A DNA stretch of 45,107 bases from NCBI GenBank assembly GCA_900547685.1, contig URHS01000018.1, positions 1 to 45,107 on the forward strand, read 5' to 3'. The stretch comes from an uncultured Blautia sp. (GTDB taxonomy: Bacteria > Bacillota > Clostridia > Lachnospirales > Lachnospiraceae). Below are positions 39,518 to 45,107 of the stretch, piece by piece (position 1 is the first letter of the stretch; each line of letters starts with the position of its first letter). The notes beneath the pieces were generated by a model. It ran no database searches, had not been told where the DNA came from, and saw only the letters and a list, made by a program, of their open reading frames with translations. The translations under genes and the position numbers were made by a program.

Positions 39518-39970
39518 TTAACTAAATGGCAGCTCTTCGTCAATTCCATCCGGGATATTCATAAATCCATCTGCGGATGCCATACTCGGAGTAGGTGCCG
39601 GCGCAGGTGCTCCCATAGAAGCCGCCTGTCCTACATGACTGTCACTTACAGATTTGCTCTCTGCAAATTCCTGTTCCTCTACTACAACATCTGTTGTATA
39701 GACTTTATTACCATCTCTATTTGTATAGCTTCCCGTCTGAATTCTGCCGCTCACTACAATACGGATACCCTGACGGAAGTATCTCTCTGCAAATTCTGCT
39801 GCTCTGCCGAAAGCAACACAACTGATAAAATCAGCAGTTGCCTCTCCGTCTCTTTTGAAACGTCGGTCTACAGCCAGTGTATATCTGGCAATTGCCATTG
39901 AATTCTCTCCTGCGGAATATCTCACCTCAGGATCTCTTGTTAAACGTCCCATTAAAATTACTTTATTCAT
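39518..39970 (-). CDS. ssb: Single-stranded DNA-binding protein
   Basis: Binds single-stranded DNA during replication and repair, 150 aa. OB fold (1-105) starts MNKVILMGRLTRDPEVRYS, with FISCVAFGRAAEFAERYFRQGIRIVVSGRIQTGSYTNRDG. A low-complexity linker rich in Ala and Pro (about 115-138) leads to the acidic tail EELPFS, the partner-binding tip. Located between rpsF and rpsR as in most Firmicutes. Confidence 0.98.
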   Translation of the reverse strand: MNKVILMGRLTRDPEVRYSAGENSMAIARYTLAVDRRFKRDGEATADFISCVAFGRAAEFAERYFRQGIRIVVSGRIQTGSYTNRDGNKVYTTDVVVEEQEFAESKSVSDSHVGQAASMGAPAPAPTPSMASADGFMNIPDGIDEELPFS

Positions 39971-40093
39971 CTAATCACCTCATTATATTTCATAAATAAC
40001 TGCCTGTTCTCTCGAAGCCCAAAGCCTTCAAAACCGGCTTTCGGTGCACCTGATAAATCTGAATTTTAATGTTCGCTTGTGCTGTCGAAAGAA

Positions 40094-40381
40094 TTAAGCT
40101 TCTTTTTTAACAACTAAATATCTTAATACATTGTCCATAATGCGAATACGTCCTTCAACTTCTGCTGGGCATGCAGCATCAGATTCGAACTGGATGAAGT
40201 AGTAATAACCTTCGCGCATTTTCTGGATTTCGTAAGCTAATCTTTTCTTGCCCCATTCTTCAACTTCTGTAACTGTTCCGTTGTAACGAGCAATGTAATT
40301 TTTTGCTTTTTCCACTACTGCTGCACGAGCTTCATCATCAATTTTTGCATTTACAACTAATGCTAATTCGTATTTGTTCAT
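40094..40381 (-). CDS. rpsF: 30S ribosomal protein S6
   Basis: Ribosomal protein, 95 aa from ATG 40381, with AAAGGAGG upstream; the open frame extends into the leader but has no start there. Family markers MNKYELALVVN, EWGKKRLAYEIQKMREGYYYFIQFES and RIMDNVLRYLVVKKE are visible. S6 pairs with S18 in the ribosome, which explains the shared operon. A 123-nt gap to ssb holds one small AAAGCC/GGCTTT hairpin (40021-40041). Confidence 0.98.
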   Translation of the reverse strand: MNKYELALVVNAKIDDEARAAVVEKAKNYIARYNGTVTEVEEWGKKRLAYEIQKMREGYYYFIQFESDAACPAEVEGRIRIMDNVLRYLVVKKEA

Positions 40382-40409
40382 GCTTGTTGTACCTCCTTTT
40401 GGTCTTTTG

Positions 40410-40430
40410 GTCCCCTGATGAGCAGGGAAC
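40410..40430 (-). promoter_or_regulatory. Leader hairpin ahead of rpsF
   Basis: In the 70-nt leader, an 8-bp stem (one G-U) GTTCCCTG-CTCAT-CAGGGGAC is followed by two GACCAAAA repeats and the Shine-Dalgarno. rpsF leaders in many bacteria bind the S6:S18 complex for autoregulation; whether this one has that motif is not certain. Confidence 0.4.
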
Positions 40431-40457
40431 AAGGATAATAATATATCACGATTTCCA

Positions 40458-40486
40458 ATTTTACCATAAGGATTTCCGTTTTTCAA
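40458..40486 (-). promoter_or_regulatory. Promoter of rpsF-ssb-rpsR
   Basis: Minus strand TTGAAA (complement of 40481-40486), 17 nt, TAAAAT (complement of 40458-40463). The -35 overlaps the end of the upstream DUF951 gene. Confidence 0.7.
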
Positions 40487-40671
40487 GCTTTTTTTCGTAA
40501 ATCTCTGGTATTTTTTTCTACCAGCTTTCTGGAAAGCATTACCTGATGTCCGCATCCCATACATTTCAAGCGAAAATCAGCCCCCACTCTCAAAATTTCC
40601 CATTCATTACTTCCGCAGGGATGCTGTTTTTTCAATTTTACAAAATCCCCCACTTCATAATTCAAACCCAT
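40483..40671 (-). CDS. DUF951 domain protein
   Basis: Small soluble protein, 62 aa from ATG 40671 behind GAGGTG. The consensus of DUF951 can be recognised: LNYEVGDFVKLKKQHPCGSNEWEILRVGADFRLKCMGCGHQVMLSRKLVEK, with Cys in PCG and the CMGC pair. The fold is probably a small beta barrel with a zinc knuckle and nucleic-acid binding has been suggested for the family, without proof. It is at the end of the sortase-sirtuin operon and immediately ahead of rpsF, a location usual in Firmicutes. Confidence 0.9.
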   Translation of the reverse strand: MGLNYEVGDFVKLKKQHPCGSNEWEILRVGADFRLKCMGCGHQVMLSRKLVEKNTRDLRKKA

Positions 40672-40685
40672 TTTTTTCACCTCAT

Positions 40686-41405
40686 TTATTTTATTTGCTC
40701 AAACACCTTACCAATCGGCTGGTTAATAACAAGCTCTGCCATTCCATCCTGTGGTGTCTTATCACGATTGATTACCACCAGATGCTTTCCCGCAAAATAA
40801 TCCACTAATGACGCCGCCGGATAAACAGAAAGAGATGTTCCGCCTATAATCAAGGTATCCGCTTGAGAAATGGCACGAATAGACTCTGTTAAAACCTCCT
40901 GATCTAAAGCTTCCTCATAAAGTACTACATCTGGTTTTATAATACTACCGCATTTACTGCATCGAGGGATTCCCTTATTCTTTTTCATATAAGCAAAATC
41001 ATAAAAACTATGACACTTTACACAATGATTGCGATAAACGCTTCCATGAAGTTCCAAAACTCTTTTGCTCCCGGCCATTTGATGAAGATTATCAATATTC
41101 TGTGTCACAATTGCTTTTAATTTTCCCTGTTCTTCCAGCTCTGCCAACTTTTTGTGAGCTGCATTTGGTTTTGCTGTATCACACAACATTTTCGCCTGAT
41201 AAAATCGATAAAATTCTGCCGGTTTTCTCTGAAAAAAAGTATGACTCAGAATTATTTCCGGCGGAAAATCCCATTCCTGATGATACAATCCATCCACACT
41301 TCGAAAATCTGGAATTCCACTTTCTGTAGAAACTCCTGCCCCACCAAAAAACACCAGATTTTTACTGTCATCTATAATCTGCTGTAATCTCGCTATTTCT
41401 CCCAT
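40686..41405 (-). CDS. cobB: NAD-dependent protein deacylase (sirtuin)
   Basis: Sir2-type deacetylase, 239 aa. GAGVSTESGIPDFRS (19-33) binds NAD; TQNIDNLHQMAGS and LHGSV hold the active-site His; a four-Cys zinc module is seen in CVKCHSFYDF and CSKCGS. GGTSLSVYPAASL and INRDKTPQD finish the Rossmann fold. It is encoded between the sortase gene and the DUF951 gene with small gaps. The substrate class (acetyl or other acyl) is unknown. Confidence 0.95.
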   Translation of the reverse strand: MGEIARLQQIIDDSKNLVFFGGAGVSTESGIPDFRSVDGLYHQEWDFPPEIILSHTFFQRKPAEFYRFYQAKMLCDTAKPNAAHKKLAELEEQGKLKAIVTQNIDNLHQMAGSKRVLELHGSVYRNHCVKCHSFYDFAYMKKNKGIPRCSKCGSIIKPDVVLYEEALDQEVLTESIRAISQADTLIIGGTSLSVYPAASLVDYFAGKHLVVINRDKTPQDGMAELVINQPIGKVFEQIK

Positions 41406-41416
41406 AAAAACGCCTC

Positions 41417-42211
41417 CTAATATTCTCCTTCTCTCTTTGCCTGAACAACAAATCGAGTAGCATCATTTCCTGTACATGTGGACAGAGTAATTACTTTGTC
41501 ATCTTTCGTCACTTCTGTACCAAAATCTACCAAAGATTTCTGTTTCATGCTGTCAACATAACTTGCAAACAGCTCATTTGCTTCCGGAAACAGTGTATAA
41601 GTTTCTCCGGCTGCATCTACCACATGACTTGAAAAAATTTCATAACGATAATTTTTTTCCGGTGTACAGATCCAGATATATCTTCCCGGAACAGAGCTTT
41701 CGTCTTTAAAATATTTTCTCAGCAGACCAAACATTGAACCATTTTTCATATTATGTCCGTAAATAAGCGTATTGCAATCCTGAAAATCACTGCTGTTTGT
41801 ATAATCAATAAAAATCGCCCCCGCTGCATTGGCATTTTTCTCAAAAGTATGTTTTAAATAATAGGAATTATCTGTCCCCTTAACAATAGGATAACTGATT
41901 TCTGTTCCTTCTATCTGTATCCAGCCAATAATATCTTCATTGATTCCCTTCAAATTTGTCCAATCCACCTGAGGAGGTATCGGTTTAATTTCTTCCTCTT
42001 CCCGTTCTAAGGGTTTTTCTGTTTCTTCCTCCGGAACTGTTGTTGCGACATATTCTCTTACTCTGTCGTACTCATCCGTTCCCTTTTTATACTCTATAAA
42101 TATTTTAGCCAGCTGTACGACAGAAAAGAGAAATACCACCAATGCAACAATTATAATAATCGTGCGAATAATGTCGCCTGCTGTTCTTTTCTGCTTGTTT
42201 TTTTTATTCAT
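41417..42211 (-). CDS. srtB: Class B sortase
   Basis: Membrane-anchored cysteine transpeptidase, 264 aa. N-terminal helix (about 14-35: IIRTIIIIVALVVFLFSVVQLAKIF) is followed by a proline-rich spacer and the catalytic domain. Active-site residues are His in YGHNMKNGSMFG, Cys in TLSTCTGN and Arg in RFVVQAKR. The spacing NSYYLKHTFEKNANAAGAIFIDYTNSSDFQDCNTLIYGHNM is typical for class B. No substrate with a sorting signal (NPQTN-like) is encoded in this window, so its target lies elsewhere. Confidence 0.93.
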   Translation of the reverse strand: MNKKNKQKRTAGDIIRTIIIIVALVVFLFSVVQLAKIFIEYKKGTDEYDRVREYVATTVPEEETEKPLEREEEEIKPIPPQVDWTNLKGINEDIIGWIQIEGTEISYPIVKGTDNSYYLKHTFEKNANAAGAIFIDYTNSSDFQDCNTLIYGHNMKNGSMFGLLRKYFKDESSVPGRYIWICTPEKNYRYEIFSSHVVDAAGETYTLFPEANELFASYVDSMKQKSLVDFGTEVTKDDKVITLSTCTGNDATRFVVQAKREGEY

Positions 42212-42278
42212 AAGTCCTCCTGCTACTAAATTATTCTCTCTTTTCTATTGTATCAGAACACCCCTTTCACGTCTACTT

Positions 42279-42310
42279 AAAAAGAGCTGCCACGACTGTA
42301 ACAGCTCTTT
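42279..42310 (-). terminator. Terminator of the coaBC-ECF-coaX operon
   Basis: AAAGAGCTG (complement of 42302-42310) pairs with CAGCTCTTT (complement of 42281-42289) around an internal mismatch and loop, then TTTTT (complement of 42279-42283). Confidence 0.85.
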
Positions 42311-42318
42311 AAAACTTC

Positions 42319-43089
42319 TTATTTTTTATTATTTTTTTCGTATAAAATATAAAGTCCTTTCAGTAATAAATCATCATCTAAGATAATCTCTCTTTTACAA
42401 TATGGAATAACCTTCTTTGCCAGACCTCCGGTTGCAATTACCGTAGTTTTTTCTCCTATGCGCTCCTCCAGCCTGTCAATAATACCGTCAATGGCTGCTG
42501 CACTGCTATAAATCATGCCGCTTTTCATACATTCTATCGTATTTTTTCCAATCATATCCGAGGGTACCTCCAGCCCTATTCCCCGAAGCTGTGCGGCTCT
42601 TTCTGTTAAAGAGTCTAAAGATACCCCAATACCCGGATAAATCATTCCGCCAATATAATTTTTCTTACCATCAATAACGCTGACCGTATTGGCTGTTCCT
42701 AAATCAAAAATCAACATCGGCGCTTTGTATTCCGCAATGCCGGCCACAGCATCTACCACCAGGTCACTTCCCAGCTGTTCAGGATTTTCAATTCGGATAT
42801 TCAAACCTGTTTTAATCCCGGCTCCTACTACCAGAACTTCTTTATTTAATATTTTTTCTACTGCAAGCTTTGCAGTTTTTGTAATTTTAGGTACAACAGA
42901 GGAAATAATTCCCCCTTCCAGCTGTTCTCTGTGAATATGATAAATATCTAAAACATTTTTAATGTCAATAGCATATTCCAGTTCTGTTTTTGTGTGTACA
43001 GTAGACAATCTTTCAATAAAAATTCGTTTTCCTTTATCAATACATCCAATTACAATATTGGTGTTTCCTATGTCAATTGCTAAAATCAT
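42319..43089 (-). CDS. coaX: Type III pantothenate kinase
   Basis: ATP-dependent kinase for the first step of CoA synthesis, 256 aa. ASKHA fold: MILAIDIGNTNIVIGCI (P-loop like), EQLGSDLVVDAVAGI, LIFDLGTANTVSVID and IATGGLAKKVIPYC. Type III kinases need a monovalent cation and are not feedback-inhibited by CoA. It overlaps the upstream ECF gene by 17 bp and lies in an operon with coaBC. Confidence 0.96.
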   Translation of the reverse strand: MILAIDIGNTNIVIGCIDKGKRIFIERLSTVHTKTELEYAIDIKNVLDIYHIHREQLEGGIISSVVPKITKTAKLAVEKILNKEVLVVGAGIKTGLNIRIENPEQLGSDLVVDAVAGIAEYKAPMLIFDLGTANTVSVIDGKKNYIGGMIYPGIGVSLDSLTERAAQLRGIGLEVPSDMIGKNTIECMKSGMIYSSAAAIDGIIDRLEERIGEKTTVIATGGLAKKVIPYCKREIILDDDLLLKGLYILYEKNNKK

Positions 43090-43747
43090 TGATAAACCCT
43101 AATCTTTCTCTAATATTTCTTTTCATCAAAATCCTTCCGATAAAGAAAACCAGAACACCCGCCACAATGGCTTCCGGTACACCATTTATTGTAATTATAG
43201 ATAAGATAAATCCGTAAACAACTTTTACTGTTACTCCATTGGCTGCTGCATAATCTTCTCTGAAAAACATATAAATCAAGTTCATAACCAAAAGAGTATT
43301 CACCATAGAGCCTGCAACTCCGGATATAATCAGTCCCCATGAAGACACTGGTTTTTTATCTATTTTCTTTATCAGCTTGTAAATGTAATATGGAAGAACG
43401 CCCACCAGAATTCTGGGAAGAAAGCATATTATAATGCTTCCAAAACCACCTTCAAATTCACCCAAATTATAAAATGGAGTAAACACAAAAGATGTAATGG
43501 TAGGATTCATAGTATTATTTATAAAACTTGTAAGTCCGAATAAAAAGCCTAGAGATGCTCCCTTTTTCGGTCCTAAAAGCAGCGATGCCAGAATAACCGG
43601 TATGTGAATAATCGTTGCTCTGGTAAAGCCCAATGGGATATATCCCAAAAAGGGTGTAAATGCCATAATGATAATAATTGCTCCAAAAATTGCTGTCTGT
43701 ACCATACTTCTTGTATTCTGTCTGTTATCTGCTGTTAAATTTTTCAT
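43073..43747 (-). CDS. panT: ECF transporter S component, probable pantothenate type
   Basis: Membrane substrate-binding (S) subunit of an energy-coupling-factor importer, 224 aa with about six helices. The region MVQTAIFGAIIIIMAFTPFLGYIPLGF looks like the first S-component helices, GFTRATIIHIPVILASLLLGPKKGASLGFLFGLTSFINN the Ala/Gly-rich AxxxA helix used to dock on the T subunit. The ATPases and EcfT are not here and are presumably shared. Its position between coaBC and coaX makes pantothenate the likely ligand (PanT); from sequence alone this is inference. Confidence 0.8.
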   Translation of the reverse strand: MKNLTADNRQNTRSMVQTAIFGAIIIIMAFTPFLGYIPLGFTRATIIHIPVILASLLLGPKKGASLGFLFGLTSFINNTMNPTITSFVFTPFYNLGEFEGGFGSIIICFLPRILVGVLPYYIYKLIKKIDKKPVSSWGLIISGVAGSMVNTLLVMNLIYMFFREDYAAANGVTVKVVYGFILSIITINGVPEAIVAGVLVFFIGRILMKRNIRERLGFINDFSN

Positions 43748-43788
43748 AATTTCTCCTTGTTATCGTTCTTTTAAGATACAATACATTT

Positions 43789-44982
43789 TTAGTTTGTCAT
43801 TTTTAAAATCTGATTTAAAATTTCAAAGGCTGTTTCCTCTTTTGTCATTTTTCCGAGTGAAATCTCCTCATTCTCCGTAATCATAGTGACAACATTGGTA
43901 TCTCCCGCAAATCCTGCGCCTTCTACCTTTAAATTATTTGCCACAATCATATCCAGATTTTTCTTTTCCAATTTTTTTCTGGAATTTTCCAGCATATTTT
44001 CTGTTTCCATAGAAAAACCGCACAAAAATTGTCCCTGTTTTTTATGTTCTCCCAGATAGGCTAAAATATCCTGACTGCGCTTCATTTCCAAAGACAGCTC
44101 TCCATCTTTTTTCTTTACCTTTTCTGTGCTTACATACTTCGGGCAATAATCTGCTACGGCTGCTGCTTTAATAATAATATCTTGCTTTGATGCACGTTTC
44201 GTCACTTCGCAAAACATATCCTCTGCTGTAACAACCGGTACTACGGTCACAAAGGGCGGTGCAGAAATATTTACAGGTCCGCTTACAAGAGTAACCTCTG
44301 CGCCTCTTTGCATACATACTTTTGCTATGGCATATCCCATTTTTCCTGTAGAATGGTTAGTAATATAGCGAACAGGATCAATAGCTTCCTGTGTAGGTCC
44401 TGCCGTTACCAGAATTTTCTTTCCCTTCAAGTCTTTCTCGTAAGCACATTCTTTTAAAATATGCTGCAAAAGAAGTTCCGGTTCAGGCATCTTTCCCTGC
44501 CCTGTGTCTCCGCATGCCAAATATCCGTAAGCACTCTCTACAATCTCATAGCCATAGTGTTCCAGAACTTTTAAGTTGTCCTGTACAATGGGATTTTCGA
44601 ACATATTGGTGTTCATTGCCGGTGCAAGGATTTTTTTGCATTTGCATGCCATAATAGTTGTGGTAAGCATATCATCCGCTATGCCATGAGCCAGCTTCCC
44701 AATACAGTTGGCACTGGCAGGGGCGATCATAACCACGTCTGCTTTCTTTGCCAGAGCTACGTGCTCTACATTATACTGAAAATTCCTGTCAAAGGTATCC
44801 ACCAGACATTTATTTCCGGTTAACGTTTCAAAGGTAATGGGATTAATAAAATTTTCCGCATTCTTTGTCATTAACACCTGAACATCTGCGTGAAGCTTTT
44901 TCAGCATACTGGCAAGGGAAGCAATTTTGTATGCTGCAATACTTCCTGTAACTGCAAGCACTACACACTTTCCTTTTAACAT
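43789..44982 (-). CDS. coaBC: Bifunctional phosphopantothenoylcysteine decarboxylase/synthetase
   Basis: Second and third steps of CoA synthesis, 397 aa from ATG 44982 (AGAGAGG upstream). The N-terminal flavoprotein domain CoaC (1-180) has VTGSIAAYK, VEHVALAKKADVVMIAPASANCIGKLAHGIADDMLTT and PAMNTNMFENP (FMN site); the CoaB domain (about 185-397) has VTAGPTQEAIDPVRYITNHSTGKMGYAIA, AAVADYCP and KVKK with the catalytic Lys. It leads an operon with the ECF S component and coaX, 41 nt before the next gene. Confidence 0.96.
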   Translation of the reverse strand: MLKGKCVVLAVTGSIAAYKIASLASMLKKLHADVQVLMTKNAENFINPITFETLTGNKCLVDTFDRNFQYNVEHVALAKKADVVMIAPASANCIGKLAHGIADDMLTTTIMACKCKKILAPAMNTNMFENPIVQDNLKVLEHYGYEIVESAYGYLACGDTGQGKMPEPELLLQHILKECAYEKDLKGKKILVTAGPTQEAIDPVRYITNHSTGKMGYAIAKVCMQRGAEVTLVSGPVNISAPPFVTVVPVVTAEDMFCEVTKRASKQDIIIKAAAVADYCPKYVSTEKVKKKDGELSLEMKRSQDILAYLGEHKKQGQFLCGFSMETENMLENSRKKLEKKNLDMIVANNLKVEGAGFAGDTNVVTMITENEEISLGKMTKEETAFEILNQILKMTN

Positions 44983-45043
44983 TGTGTATACCTCTCTTCT
45001 TTTTGTGAACATCTGATTTCAGATTGCTCCATTTCAGCTTCTT

Positions 45044-45072
45044 ATTATATGGAATAACCTGTAAAAAATCAA
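45044..45072 (-). promoter_or_regulatory. Promoter of coaBC-ECF-coaX
   Basis: Minus strand TTGATT (complement of 45067-45072), 17 nt, TATAAT (complement of 45044-45049). The leader holds an ATCTGA-TT-TCAGAT palindrome (45011-45024). The last 35 nt of the window show nothing further. Confidence 0.7.
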
Positions 45073-45107
45073 TATGCCATTTTCACTTCCTCTTGTTCCT
45101 GCACCTT

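Noticed and set aside
40382..40564. N-terminal extension of S6
   Set aside because: S6 starts at ATG 40381 behind AAAGGAGG; the extension lies in the leader and over the promoter.
1..45107. tRNA, rRNA, prophage or IS elements
   Set aside because: Looked for on both strands by eye; no cloverleaf, ribosomal RNA stretch, transposase, integrase or attachment repeat was seen.

Overview
The window looks like chromosomal DNA from a low-GC, strictly anaerobic gut Firmicute, most likely a Lachnospiraceae (Blautia, Ruminococcus gnavus or Dorea-like). Pointers are purine-rich Shine-Dalgarno sites before almost every gene, a flavodiiron-rubredoxin-reductase fusion, an anaerobic sulfatase-maturating enzyme, a clostridial 2x[4Fe-4S] ferredoxin, MecA, C+ type S18, small clostridial proteins resembling DUF951, DUF1858 and DUF6472, and rpsF-ssb-rpsR followed by gdpP-rplI-dnaB. 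I see no insertion sequence, prophage, integrase, CRISPR array, rRNA or tRNA. All family assignments are by eye; no search was run.

Layout. 1-8.5 kb is a carbohydrate island: a CUT1 ABC importer (lipoprotein plus two permeases, no ATPase) with a small membrane protein at its end, a divergent cytoplasmic Cys-type sulfatase with a TTG start, its radical-SAM maturase, an AraC regulator and nagB. The set reads as uptake, desulfation and catabolism of a (sulfated) amino sugar such as GlcNAc from host glycans. 8.5-11.7 kb holds an ABC exporter with a DUF3169-like membrane protein and an Xre repressor whose promoter carries twin operators and a G10 tract. 11.8-14.1 kb has a CPBP protease-like protein, proA and a small Cys protein. 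14.3-17.1 kb is trkA-trkH (potassium uptake). 17.2-19.5 kb is an ars-type operon (arsR, permease, thioredoxin, arsC) with three matching operators. After a sugar acetyltransferase come a Na/Pi cotransporter with PhoP/PhoR (20.2-24.1 kb), a GreA-type factor and the class F flavodiiron protein.

27.4-31.4 kb encodes a TetM/EF-G-like ribosomal GTPase fused to a C-terminal Rae1/YacP-like NYN nuclease domain, with a MATE exporter upstream. Both halves keep their signature residues. A single polypeptide combining a factor-site ribosome-binding GTPase with a ribosome-dependent mRNA endonuclease is the most striking item here and is best read as a candidate ribosome-rescue or mRNA-quality-control enzyme rather than plain tetracycline resistance.

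The remainder is mostly housekeeping: mecA, a DUF1858 protein, a 56-residue ferredoxin, a MerR regulator, a TPP riboswitch with terminator ahead of thiC, then on the minus strand coaBC-ECF transporter-coaX (pantothenate/CoA), a class B sortase, a sirtuin, a DUF951 protein, rpsF-ssb-rpsR, and gdpP-rplI-dnaB. The gdpP promoter is followed by an approximately 165-nt leader with three tandem hairpins. Several start codons were moved downstream of the longest reading frame because a Shine-Dalgarno site and family alignment support the internal start.
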